DNA from: CAZIKF01 sp964539825
GTDB lineage: Bacteria > Muiribacteriota > UBA6191
Length of the DNA: 64,000 bases
Assembly: GCA_964539825.1 (NCBI GenBank)
Contig: CAZIKF010000003.1
Location: forward strand, 62,001-126,000
Direction of reading: 5' to 3'
Position numbers and translations under genes: made by a program. Every line of letters starts with the position of its first letter. The first letter of the stretch is position 1. The notes beneath the pieces are model-generated. The model ran no database searches and was not told the origin of the DNA. It saw only the letters and a list, made by a program, of their open reading frames with translations. This document shows, piece by piece, positions 16,731-25,109 of this stretch.

Positions 16731-18907
16731 TGGAAAAGTCCTTTAAATTAGATATAGATGCCAAGGGAATTGGTTGGCTGACCTTTGATTATCCGGGAGA
16801 AAAAGTTAATAAATTCTCCACGCACGTGATGGAGGAGTTGAACTCTGTTCTTGATGAAGTGGCGGCAAATCCGTCGGTGAGAGCGCTGGTAATCCAAAGT
16901 GCCAAGAAAGGGATTTTCATCGCTGGAGCCGATGTTAAGGAAATCTACGACATTATGAGCCAGGGTGAGGAAGTAGCGCCCCTGGTGCAGAAACTGCTTT
17001 CTCGTGGACAAGAGACTTTTAATAAACTAGAGCAGTTGCGCTGCCCTACCATTGCAGTGATAGACGGTGCGTGCATGGGCGGAGGAACGGAATTCTCGTT
17101 GGCCTGTACCTATCGTGTGGTAACTGATCACGCCAAGACTTCCATCGCATTGCCCGAAGTTAACCTGGGAATCATTCCTGGTTGGGGCGGAACGCAGAGA
17201 CTACCAAAGCTGATCGGGCTGCAGAATTCCCTGCCCATGATTCTTGGCGGAAAGAAAGTAGACGGGAAAAAGGCCTTCAAACTGAAGTTGGCTGATTCCA
17301 TCATTCCACATGAATTTCTTAAGGATCGTTTACCTGATTTTGTCGAGTCTTGCCTGAATGCCTCCGGTCGTTCCAAAATTCTAAACGCGAGGACAAACAG
17401 GAAGGGAATTCAGAAGGTTCAGGATTATCTCCTGGAGAAGAATCCGCTGGGACGATCCCTGATCTTCTCACAAGCCAGAAAAGGAATCATGAAAAAGACC
17501 ATGGGCAAATACCCGGCTCCCCTGGCAGCCCTCGATGTTGTGGAGACAACCTATGGATGGCATCTACAAGCTGGGCTAAAAAAGGAACTGGATACCTTCG
17601 TCAACCTGACCACAAAGCATGCTGATATTTGCGAGAACCTGGTAAATCTCTTCTTTGTAAATGAAGATCTTAAGAAGGATCCCCAGGTTTTCGTGGATTC
17701 TACCCCGAAGAAGGTTGATGTGGCCGGAGTATTGGGCGCTGGAGTCATGGGCGGCGGGATTGCCTGGCTCTTCAGCTACAAAGATATACCCGTACGAATC
17801 AAAGACATCCAGTGGGATGCTGTCAGTAAAGGCTTTGAAGCCGCTAATTCTATCTATAAACAACTTCAGAAGATTCGCAAACTCAATACAGGGCAGGTGA
17901 ATCTAAAGATGCATAAGATTAGTGGAGCAACCGATTATTCCGGTTTTCAAAACGCGGACATAATAGTCGAAGCCGTAGTTGAAAATATGGATCTCAAGAA
18001 AAAGGTCTTTGCTGAACTCGAAGAGAAGATACGCCCGGATACCCTGATTTGTTCTAACACTTCTGCTCTTTCGATCACCGAGATGCAAAAGGATCTCAAG
18101 CATCCCGAGCGGTTTGTGGGAATGCACTTTTTTAATCCGGTAAACCGCATGCCGCTGGTGGAGATCATTCCGGGGGAGAAGACCAGTAAAGAGACCGTCG
18201 CAAGCATGGTTTCACTGGTAAAGAAGCTTGGAAAGACGCCTGTTGTAGTTGGTGACTGCGCTGGCTTTCTTGTGAACAGGGTCTTGATTCCTTCCATGAA
18301 TGAGGGTTTGCTCATGCTTGAAGAAGGGCTTGAAATTGAGCGTGTAGATAATGCTATCACCCATTTTGGTATGCCCATGGGACCCTTTACCCTGGCAGAC
18401 GAGGTCGGTAATGATGTTGGTTACAAAGTAGCGTTAATTCTTAACGAGGCCTATGGAGATCGCATGAGCGTACCCCCTACCTTTAAGAAGATCGTTGATG
18501 CCGGGCTCTTTGGAAAAAAGATGGGACGTGGGTTTTATATCCATAAAGGAAAAGAAAAAACATTGAATCCTGAGGTCTCAGAGATCTTGGGCACTACCAG
18601 ACGAAGTCACCTCAGCGCTGAGGAAATGGTAGATCGTTTCGTACTGGTAATGCTCAATGAGGCGTGCCGTTGTCTGGAAGAAAAAATAATAGAAAATCCT
18701 GCTTATCTTGATATGGCCATGATTACTGGAACGGGTTTTCCACCCTTCCGAGGCGGGCTGCTGAGATATGCGGATTCAAGAGGAATTCCTACTATTGTTC
18801 AAAGAATGAAGGAGTTCAGTGAAAGATTTGGGGAACGGTTCAAACCCTGCAGCCTACTCGAAGAGATGGCCAGCGAAGGGAAAAGTTTTTATGGACCACA
18901 GGCCTGA
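16730..18907 (+). CDS. FadB/FadJ-like multifunctional enoyl-CoA hydratase / 3-hydroxyacyl-CoA dehydrogenase
   Basis: A 725-residue fusion. Residues 1 to about 190 are a crotonase domain with IAGADVKEI, GGGTEFSLAC and LPEVNLGIIPGWGG, and both catalytic glutamates are present. From about residue 328 a 3-hydroxyacyl-CoA dehydrogenase follows: the dinucleotide motif VLGAGVMGGGIAW, CSNTSALSI, the catalytic His in GMHFFNPVNRMPLVEII, and GFLVNR. The C-terminal second dehydrogenase repeat is present (MITGTGFPPFRGG). It hydrates enoyl-CoA and oxidises the product with NAD. It partners with the adjacent thiolase as a trifunctional complex in known systems; gene order thiolase then multifunctional enzyme supports this. 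Confidence 0.92.
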   Translation: MEKSFKLDIDAKGIGWLTFDYPGEKVNKFSTHVMEELNSVLDEVAANPSVRALVIQSAKKGIFIAGADVKEIYDIMSQGEEVAPLVQKLLSRGQETFNKLEQLRCPTIAVIDGACMGGGTEFSLACTYRVVTDHAKTSIALPEVNLGIIPGWGGTQRLPKLIGLQNSLPMILGGKKVDGKKAFKLKLADSIIPHEFLKDRLPDFVESCLNASGRSKILNARTNRKGIQKVQDYLLEKNPLGRSLIFSQARKGIMKKTMGKYPAPLAALDVVETTYGWHLQAGLKKELDTFVNLTTKHADICENLVNLFFVNEDLKKDPQVFVDSTPKKVDVAGVLGAGVMGGGIAWLFSYKDIPVRIKDIQWDAVSKGFEAANSIYKQLQKIRKLNTGQVNLKMHKISGATDYSGFQNADIIVEAVVENMDLKKKVFAELEEKIRPDTLICSNTSALSITEMQKDLKHPERFVGMHFFNPVNRMPLVEIIPGEKTSKETVASMVSLVKKLGKTPVVVGDCAGFLVNRVLIPSMNEGLLMLEEGLEIERVDNAITHFGMPMGPFTLADEVGNDVGYKVALILNEAYGDRMSVPPTFKKIVDAGLFGKKMGRGFYIHKGKEKTLNPEVSEILGTTRRSHLSAEEMVDRFVLVMLNEACRCLEEKIIENPAYLDMAMITGTGFPPFRGGLLRYADSRGIPTIVQRMKEFSERFGERFKPCSLLEEMASEGKSFYGPQA

Positions 18908-18933
18908 ATTGCAGGCCGAGAGGAAAGCTAAAC

Positions 18934-20865
18934 ATGGCTAAAGATGATCGCGATATAAAGCAAGTTGAAGAGGAGTCCAAACAGGACGAAGAATTGGTGT
19001 TTGATACATCGAAAATGACGGCCGGACAGAAGGAGGCTATGGAAGTAGCCGAGTCGGCACGTGAAAAAGAATGGCGTAAGCCTAGCTTTGCCAGCAAACT
19101 TTTCATGGGAGATTTCGATTATGACCTGGTGAAGTCTTTCCCTGCACAAGATGCAGAAGATAAGAAGCTAGGCGACGAATTCCTGAAAAAGGTCGAAGAA
19201 TTCCTGGTAAACAACCTGGATCCTGAGGAAGTAGATAGAACCAATGAGATCCCCAAGTCTGTCATAGACGGGCTTTTTGAACTGGGTCTTTTTGGGATGA
19301 AGGTTCCCAAGGAATATGAGGGTCTTGGTTTTTCCCAGATCAACTATAACCGCGTGGCAACCCTGGTTGCCTCCTACTGTGGGTCAACCGCTACTCTAAT
19401 CTCCGCTCACCAATCAATTGGTGTACCTAACCCTCTCAAGATGGTAGGAACGGAAGAGCAGAAGAAGCAGTTTTTTCCAAGGCTGGCCAAGCGCTCAATT
19501 TCGGCCTTTGCTCTGACCGAGCCCGGCGTTGGTTCCGATCCGGCTAAGATGAGCACCATGGCTACCCCAACGGAGGATGGTCAGCACTATCTTATTAACG
19601 GCGAGAAGCTCTGGTGTACCAATGGTCCCCTGGCTGATCTGATGGTGGTAATGACTCGCACTCCCCCGAAAATTGTCAGGGGAAAAGAAAAGCAGCAAAT
19701 CACCGCATTTATTGTCGAGCGAGATACACCCGGAATTGAAATGTCCCATCGTTGTGAATTTATGGGTCTTGGAGGAATCTATAACTGCCTCTTTAAATTT
19801 AAGGACGTCAAAGTTCCCAAGGAGAATATTCTGTGGGCCGAAGGGCGAGGTCTTGCACTTGCTTTGAGGACTCTCAACGCCGGTCGTTTAACTCTTCCAG
19901 CAGCCTGTACAGGACTGGGCAAGTACTGTATTGCAGTGAATCGCCGCTGGGGAAAGGATCGCGTCCAATGGGGTAAATCCATCGCGGATCATGAAGCCGG
20001 GGCTCAAAAGGTGGCCTTCATCTCCTCCATGACTTTTGCTTGTGAAGCGATCTCTTTGCTGACAAGCGCGTGGACTGATAAGGGTGAAATGGATCTTCGA
20101 ATTGAAGCTGCCATGGCCAAGCTGTTTTGTACCGAAGCCGCCTGGAAGATGATTGATGAAACGATGCAGTTTCGAGGCGGAAGAGGTTATGAAACCGCTC
20201 GTTCCCTCAAAGCTCGTGGTGAAGAAGGATATGCCATTGAGCGGGCCATGCGTGATTCTCGCATCAACCTGATTCTCGAGGGTTCCTCTGAAATCATGAA
20301 ACTATTCCTGGCTCGTGAAGCAATGGATCCACACCTCAGGTTGGCTGGGGATCTGATCAATCCAAGAACTTCGATTGGGACTAAGCTATCTACGGCTGCC
20401 AAATTGGCCGGGTTTTACGGGACCTGGTATCCCAAACAGTTTATCAATGGAAGTTACTTCTCCTCCTATCCGGAAATGGGAGAACTTGGCAAGCACTTCA
20501 GCTTTATTGAAAAGAAGGCTCATAAGCTTGCCCGTTCTTTTTTCTTCTACATGGGAGTCTATAGAGATGGACTGGAGAAGAAGCAAATGATTCTGGGACG
20601 GCTTGTAGAAGCTGGTACTGAGCTATTTGCCATGGCGGCCACCTGTTCTTATGCCAAGCATCTTTATGATCAGGATAGAACCGATAATTCTCCTTTGGAA
20701 CTGGCAGATCACTTTTGTACTCTGGCCAGAAGAAGGGTGAACGATACATTGAAGTCTTTGTCTAGCAATGATGATGTCGCTTCCAATGAACTTTCCGCCA
20801 AGGTTATGGATGGAAAGATGAAATGGTTGGAAGATGGGATTATTTGGACCGGTCCTAAGGATTAG
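18934..20865 (+). CDS. Acyl-CoA dehydrogenase, long/very-long-chain type
   Basis: A 643-residue dehydrogenase with a lysine- and glutamate-rich N-terminal extension of about 45 residues. FALTEPGVGSDPAKM near 190, INGEKLWCTNG near 213, RVQWGKSI near 345, MQFRGGRGYETARS near 410 and LILEGSSEIMKLF near 445 are the expected motifs; the Glu of EGSSEI is the usual catalytic base. The roughly 170-residue C-terminal helical domain resembles VLCAD/ACAD9, which associate with membranes. It catalyses the first step of beta-oxidation and needs an electron-transfer flavoprotein, which is not encoded here. GAGGAAAG precedes the ATG. Confidence 0.9.
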   Translation: MAKDDRDIKQVEEESKQDEELVFDTSKMTAGQKEAMEVAESAREKEWRKPSFASKLFMGDFDYDLVKSFPAQDAEDKKLGDEFLKKVEEFLVNNLDPEEVDRTNEIPKSVIDGLFELGLFGMKVPKEYEGLGFSQINYNRVATLVASYCGSTATLISAHQSIGVPNPLKMVGTEEQKKQFFPRLAKRSISAFALTEPGVGSDPAKMSTMATPTEDGQHYLINGEKLWCTNGPLADLMVVMTRTPPKIVRGKEKQQITAFIVERDTPGIEMSHRCEFMGLGGIYNCLFKFKDVKVPKENILWAEGRGLALALRTLNAGRLTLPAACTGLGKYCIAVNRRWGKDRVQWGKSIADHEAGAQKVAFISSMTFACEAISLLTSAWTDKGEMDLRIEAAMAKLFCTEAAWKMIDETMQFRGGRGYETARSLKARGEEGYAIERAMRDSRINLILEGSSEIMKLFLAREAMDPHLRLAGDLINPRTSIGTKLSTAAKLAGFYGTWYPKQFINGSYFSSYPEMGELGKHFSFIEKKAHKLARSFFFYMGVYRDGLEKKQMILGRLVEAGTELFAMAATCSYAKHLYDQDRTDNSPLELADHFCTLARRRVNDTLKSLSSNDDVASNELSAKVMDGKMKWLEDGIIWTGPKD

Positions 20866-20891
20866 TTTGTCCTACATGAGGAGAACTTTGA

Positions 20892-22508
20892 TTGAGTTCA
20901 ATTAAGCAACAACTTCAGATCAAGAATCTTCTCGATCCGGCTCTCAGGTATGAGCCGGATCGAGAAATCTATTACCGTGATTCGCACAACTACACCTATA
21001 GGGAATTTGTCCCCAGGGTGCATCGCCTCATGGCGGTGTTAGAGGGTCTTGGTATTGGAAAAGGTGATACGGTGGCAGTCCTGGACTGGGACTCACATCG
21101 ATACCTGGAGGCCTTTTTTGCCGTTCCTATGGCAGGAGCTATCCTTCATACGGTTAATATTCGCCTCAGTCCCGATCAAATCCTATACACCATGAATCAT
21201 GCCAAAGATCGATTGGTTCTGGTCCATGAAGACTTTTTACCCCTGCTGGAAAAGCTCCAGGATCATTTGGAAACCGTGGAAGCGTTTGTGATTATCCGCG
21301 ATGGAGAGGCTAGCACACAGGGTGACTTGAAGAATACCGCAGGGGAATATGAGTCCCTATTGTCGGAGACAACTGAGCTCAGTGATATCAAGGATATTGA
21401 GGAAGATACGGTAGCGACTCGATTTTACACCACGGGAACTACGGGAAATCCAAAAGGAGTATCCTTTTCCCATCGACAGTTGGTGTTACATACCATGGCT
21501 CTCAGTCATACACTGGCAGGTTTCGGGGCTCCGAGCTTCAATTCCACAGACGTGTATATGCCCCTTACACCAATGTTTCACGTCCATGCCTGGGGAATTC
21601 CTTATCTGGCCACAAGCTGGTGTAATAAGCAGATTTATCCAGGGCGTTACGAACCGGATTTAATCCTGGACCTGATAGAGAAACACAAGGTTACTTTTTC
21701 TCATTGTGTTCCCACTATTCTGCAAATGGTGTTGGCTCATCCTAATTCGAAAAACGTAGATTTGAGTGATTGGAAGATTATCATTGGAGGTTCGGCACTC
21801 TCACCAACCCTGGCGATAGCGGCTGCGGAGAGAGGAATAGATATCTTTACAGGATATGGGATGAGTGAGACCTGTCCTGTTCTTTCTGTTTCCTACCTTC
21901 GTGAGGAGACCCGGGCTCTGACTCAAACTGAGCAGATTAGCTACAGGGTACGTGCCGGGATTCCTGTGATCATGGTAGAGCCCAGAATCGGTACGCCCGA
22001 TGGGAATTCAGAAGTCTCCTCAGGTGAGGGAGAAATTCAGGTTCGTGCCCCCTGGCTGACCGAAGGCTATTATTGTGATGATGAGAAGAGCGAAGAGCTT
22101 TGGAAGGGCGACTGGCTTCACACAGGGGATGTTGGAATGGTGGACTCCGAAGGATACCTTCGTATCACCGATCGTATCAAAGACGTGATCAAGTCCGGCG
22201 GAGAGTGGATTTCATCTATCGAGTTGGAATCCTTGATCATGGAAATCAAAGGTGTTGAGATAGCAGCGGTAGTAGGGGTTCCCGACGAACAATGGGGAGA
22301 ACGTCCCTGTGCCTGGATTCAAACCCACCTGGATTCCATAGATCTTGATGCGATTCAAGATCACCTGAAACAGTACGTTGAAAAGGGAAAACTACCGTCC
22401 TGGGCCATACCTAACCTGGTGGCTGTAGTGGAGGAGATTCCACGCACCAGTGTCGGCAAAATTGATAAGAAGGAAATCCGTAAGAGAATTTCACAGATGG
22501 GAGAATGA
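20892..22508 (+). CDS. Second fatty-acyl-CoA synthetase, medium-chain-like
   Basis: A 538-residue AMP-forming ligase starting at TTG 20892, with GAGGAG about nine bases upstream. Motifs: FYTTGTTGNPKGV at about 178, GYGMSETCP at about 321, WLHTGDVG near 415, RIKDVIKSGGEWISS near 430 and a C-terminal GKIDKKEIR containing the catalytic Lys. GGEWISS and the overall length fit the medium-chain/AlkK-like branch (K[ST]GGEWIS). It differs from the first ligase of the operon, so two chain-length ranges may be covered. The downstream reductase gene begins one base after the stop. Confidence 0.88.
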   Translation: MSSIKQQLQIKNLLDPALRYEPDREIYYRDSHNYTYREFVPRVHRLMAVLEGLGIGKGDTVAVLDWDSHRYLEAFFAVPMAGAILHTVNIRLSPDQILYTMNHAKDRLVLVHEDFLPLLEKLQDHLETVEAFVIIRDGEASTQGDLKNTAGEYESLLSETTELSDIKDIEEDTVATRFYTTGTTGNPKGVSFSHRQLVLHTMALSHTLAGFGAPSFNSTDVYMPLTPMFHVHAWGIPYLATSWCNKQIYPGRYEPDLILDLIEKHKVTFSHCVPTILQMVLAHPNSKNVDLSDWKIIIGGSALSPTLAIAAAERGIDIFTGYGMSETCPVLSVSYLREETRALTQTEQISYRVRAGIPVIMVEPRIGTPDGNSEVSSGEGEIQVRAPWLTEGYYCDDEKSEELWKGDWLHTGDVGMVDSEGYLRITDRIKDVIKSGGEWISSIELESLIMEIKGVEIAAVVGVPDEQWGERPCAWIQTHLDSIDLDAIQDHLKQYVEKGKLPSWAIPNLVAVVEEIPRTSVGKIDKKEIRKRISQMGE

Positions 22509-22509
22509 A

Positions 22510-23334
22510 ATGCGCGTTCAAGAAATTTTTAAAGATAAGATCTTTGATGGAAAAGTGGTATTCGTTACCGGCGGAGGCAGTGGAATTAACCTGGCCATAG
22601 CCAAAAATTTTGCAGCCCTTGGGGCAAATATCGCCATCTGTGGACGCACAGAATCTAAGTTAGAGTCCGCGAAATCTCAGTTGGAGGAGCTTGGTGCCAA
22701 AGTGTACGCGGCCCCCGCTGATGTGAGGGACGCGCAGAGAATGACTGAGGTCATCGAAGGTTCTCGCGAGGAATTAGGCCCCATCGATGTGCTGGTGTGT
22801 GCCGCAGCGGGGAATTTCTTATGTCCCGCAGAGAAAATGAGCCCAAATGCTTTTAAGTCTGTAGTGGATATCGACTTGATAGGCTCCTTTAATGCCTCTC
22901 GGATAGCTTTTGAACAACTCAAGGAAACCAGGGGTTCGATTATCTTTATTTCCGCGGGAATGTCCTATACTCCTTATCATGCCCAGGTCCATGTAGGCGC
23001 TGCCAAAGCCGGAATTGATAACCTGATGAAAAATCTTGCGCTGGAATGGGGTCGATTTGGTATCCGGTCTAACAGCATCGTCCCAGGTCCCATTGAAGGC
23101 ACCGAGGGTATGGATCGCCTGGCACCAGGAAAAGTGGGAGAAAAATTCACCAGGCTGGTACCCCTGGGAAGATTTGGACAGAAAGATGACGTAGCGGAGG
23201 CGGCTGTGTATCTAGCCTCTCCATTAGCAAGTTACGTAACCGGTACTGTCTTGATCGTAGATGGAGGTCAAAACCTGCCGGGTTCAGGACCCTTCACCCA
23301 ATTGGTCATGAGTGAAATGGGGCATAAGGGCTGA
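22510..23334 (+). CDS. 2,4-dienoyl-CoA reductase, peroxisomal DECR2-like short-chain dehydrogenase
   Basis: The ATG at 22510 is chosen because the frame upstream lies inside the ligase gene and GGGAGAA sits just before it. The 274-residue protein has VFVTGGGSGIN, the cofactor loop CGR typical of NADPH enzymes, then CAAAGNFLCPAEKMS and HVGAAKAGIDNLMKNLALEWG. The AAGNFLCP block and PGPI-x-GTEGM match eukaryotic DECR2-type reductases and differ from ordinary SDRs, in which a Tyr-x-x-x-Lys pair is used. Function: NADPH-dependent removal of one double bond from dienoyl-CoA, allowing complete oxidation of polyunsaturated chains. It is the last gene of the operon. Confidence 0.82.
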   Translation: MRVQEIFKDKIFDGKVVFVTGGGSGINLAIAKNFAALGANIAICGRTESKLESAKSQLEELGAKVYAAPADVRDAQRMTEVIEGSREELGPIDVLVCAAAGNFLCPAEKMSPNAFKSVVDIDLIGSFNASRIAFEQLKETRGSIIFISAGMSYTPYHAQVHVGAAKAGIDNLMKNLALEWGRFGIRSNSIVPGPIEGTEGMDRLAPGKVGEKFTRLVPLGRFGQKDDVAEAAVYLASPLASYVTGTVLIVDGGQNLPGSGPFTQLVMSEMGHKG

Positions 23335-23354
23335 GTCAGAGACTACTCAGTCCC
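23328..23354. terminator. Hairpin between convergent genes, no T-tract
   Basis: GGGCTGAGT pairs with ACTCAGTCCC (one bulge) across an eight-base loop. It overlaps the stop codons of the reductase gene on plus and of yajQ on minus. It may limit read-through in both directions, but there is no U-run, so it is not a standard intrinsic terminator. Confidence 0.4.
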
Positions 23355-23844
23355 TGAAATTTCCAAATTGCAGCGGTATACGCATCTCCTGTTCTTTTTC
23401 TTTGAGGGTTGCTATAGCCGTTTGGAGTACGTCCCGCTTTGAGCCGGTCACGCGAATCATTTGATCCTGTAGTTTGGCTTTGACCTTCAGCTTTTCTTCC
23501 TTGAGTATCTCCTGGACTTTCTTGGCATCCTCTTTTGAGAGTCCCGAGCGAACATGAATTAGCTGTCGAGCGCTTCTACCGCTTGACGGCACCGGGTCAT
23601 CATATTTCAACGCAAGGAGTGAGATGCCGCGTTTGACAAGCTTGGTCTGCAAAATGTCCTTTACGGCATCAAGCTTACCCTCCTCAGAACACTTAAGAGT
23701 GACCTGGGATCCTTTCTGATCTAAAACAATATCCGATTCGACTCCTTTGAAGTCAAACCGGGTTCGTACCTCACGGCTAGCCTGATCTGCTGCGTTGGAC
23801 ACTTCCGGCCAATCTACTTCAGATGTAATATCAAATGTGGGCAT
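23347..23844 (-). CDS. yajQ: YajQ family cyclic-di-GMP-binding / nucleotide-binding protein
   Basis: A 165-residue protein of typical family length, starting MPTFDITSEVDWPEVSNA. FDFKGV near residue 32, SGLSKEDAKKVQEILKEEKLKVKAKLQDQMIRVTG and the terminal PLQFGNFRD are hallmark family motifs. YajQ proteins have two interlocked ferredoxin-like folds; several bind cyclic-di-GMP and act as transcription or phage-related effectors, but the role varies. It follows the FKBP gene by 27 bases on the same strand. Confidence 0.93.
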   Translation of the reverse strand: MPTFDITSEVDWPEVSNAADQASREVRTRFDFKGVESDIVLDQKGSQVTLKCSEEGKLDAVKDILQTKLVKRGISLLALKYDDPVPSSGRSARQLIHVRSGLSKEDAKKVQEILKEEKLKVKAKLQDQMIRVTGSKRDVLQTAIATLKEKEQEMRIPLQFGNFRD

Positions 23845-23871
23845 CTGGTTCTCCCTGTAACTGTTGTCCTA

Positions 23872-24465
23872 CTACCGAAATCCGAGTAATTCGATTTTAA
23901 AAAAGAGAGTTGAATTCGGGGGAATGGAACCCATGTCATAGCTTCCATAACCAAGGTGCGGAGGTATTTGTACCACGAGGGCCTCTCCTGGTTTCATCTC
24001 CGCGACCATCATATTCCATCCATCAATAACCCGTCCTCCCAGGGTAAAGGCAAAAGGCTGGTTTCTTGAATAGGAACTATCAAAGATTTTCCCTGATTTA
24101 AGCCAGCCTCCATAATGAACTTTGACTCGCTGTCCCCTTGCTGGCTTTTTGCCTTCGCCTTTCTTCATTACCCAATACTTAAGCTGCCCCAACTTCTTGG
24201 CAGGCAGACCCTTGATATCTGGTACTTCAAATCCTTTGGACTTGGCTTTAACTTTGTAGGGAGTTTTAGAGTGGGTAGCAGTCTTGGGCTGAGCCCTAAT
24301 GTTAGTGGTGGGTTCGCCCTGAGCTTTGGTATGGGTATGAGTATGGTCATGAGTATGATCATGAGTTTTTGAATGGCCCTCAAAGGAGCTTAGCGGAGAT
24401 CCAAGCGCAAGGACCAACGGTAGGATGAGCAGGCAACTGAGGGTTTTTCTAAACGAGGTGAACAT
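23872..24465 (-). CDS. Exported FKBP-type peptidyl-prolyl isomerase with a His-rich N-terminal segment
   Basis: A 197-residue protein. A signal peptide (MFTSFRKTLSCLLILPLVLALG) is followed by a segment around residues 30-48 in which His alternates with Asp, Thr and Lys, a likely metal-binding tail. Residues about 95-197 are one FKBP domain with VHYGGWL, GKIFDSS, VIDGWN and the closing FKIELL, so the usual catalytic pocket residues are present. FKBPs speed proline isomerisation in folding proteins. It would act in the periplasm. The His-rich tail recalls the metal-binding end of SlyD, but here it lies at the N-terminus. GGAAAG precedes the ATG. Confidence 0.88.
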   Translation of the reverse strand: MFTSFRKTLSCLLILPLVLALGSPLSSFEGHSKTHDHTHDHTHTHTKAQGEPTTNIRAQPKTATHSKTPYKVKAKSKGFEVPDIKGLPAKKLGQLKYWVMKKGEGKKPARGQRVKVHYGGWLKSGKIFDSSYSRNQPFAFTLGGRVIDGWNMMVAEMKPGEALVVQIPPHLGYGSYDMGSIPPNSTLFFKIELLGFR

Positions 24466-24721
24466 TATTTTTCTTTCCTTTCAAAATCTAATTGAGAGTT
24501 CTTTTTATTTGGTATGGATTCAGCGTAAAGAATATACGCCAAAAAACAGAAAATTTCCGCAACTTTTGTCAACCCCACCAAAGTCCAAACCCAGACCCAG
24601 ATATCAATCTCATAAAGCCGGAACTAGATATGAGGCATCACTCATGTACCTAATTGGATAAACCGCGTAGCAGCGGGTCCTGTCACCTGCGACCCACCCC
24701 AATCCATTTCGCTTACTTAGG

Positions 24722-24811
24722 AGCTATGGGGGCAGGCAATTACTGCCAACGCCAGGCACCTCAAGTTGAGGTGCTTATGGCTTGCTCACCATGCGGGCTT
24801 CCTGCCATAGC
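24722..24811. repeat. Imperfect hairpin element
   Basis: GCTATGG at 24723-24729 pairs with CCATAGC at 24805-24811, and in the middle GCACCTCAAGTTGAGGTGC (24756-24774) is a perfect inverted repeat around one base. GGCAG/CTGCC (24731-24747) forms a side hairpin. It could be a structured RNA or a worn repeat related to the longer palindrome 140 bases on. Confidence 0.45.
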
Positions 24812-24946
24812 AGAGCACATGCACCCAATGCTTCGCTACATTCCATGGGGACCCCGTCGCCAGGCGCCACCCGCCCAGACCGCGGTGCAAAATCGATTCT
24901 GAGAAAGAACCAAACTGTGGATCACTGTTCCCATAAAAAAAGAAAA

Positions 24947-25108
24947 GTGAGTCGAGGGCCGGTGCGTGGGTGTTGTAGAGTGTTCATGGGCGAGCATGGT
25001 GGTGGTTCGCGACGAAGAGCGTAGCAGAGTTACGGTCAAGGAGTGAACCGCCAGCAGGCGAAGCCCATGGACGCTCTACAACGCCCTAAGTACCGGTTCT
25101 CGACTCAC
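24947..25108. repeat. 162-bp long palindrome, copy 1 (ends GTGAGTCGA)
   Basis: The left end GTGAGTCGAGGGCCGGTGCG and the inverse of the right end GTGAGTCGAGAACCGGTACT match closely. The pairing continues through GTTGTAGAG and CATGGGC for about 46 bases in each arm. Inside, GGTGGTTC and GAACCGCC form an inner stem. The whole element could fold as one hairpin in RNA or a cruciform in DNA. It ends one base before the glycerol kinase stop codon, so it would lie in the 3' untranslated part of the glp transcript. Copy 2 is at 36106-36268. It behaves like a small non-autonomous (MITE-like or REP-like) element; no transposase is present. Confidence 0.75.
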
Positions 25109-25109
25109 C

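Larger units (their letters stand above)
24466..25109. other. Long non-coding region with AT-rich part and GC-rich structured part
   Basis: The first 190 bases are AT-rich and should hold the FKBP promoter; a TTGACA lies at 24567-24572 on the minus strand but no good -10 follows. From about 24660 the sequence becomes GC-rich and holds a chain of short hairpins, then the long palindrome at 24947-25108. Open frames in this stretch show no family likeness and overlap the repeats, so none is called. Confidence 0.6.

Noticed and set aside
24654..25039. Several open frames of 60-85 codons on both strands
   Set aside because: They run through hairpins and the palindrome, overlap each other, and show no protein-like pattern.
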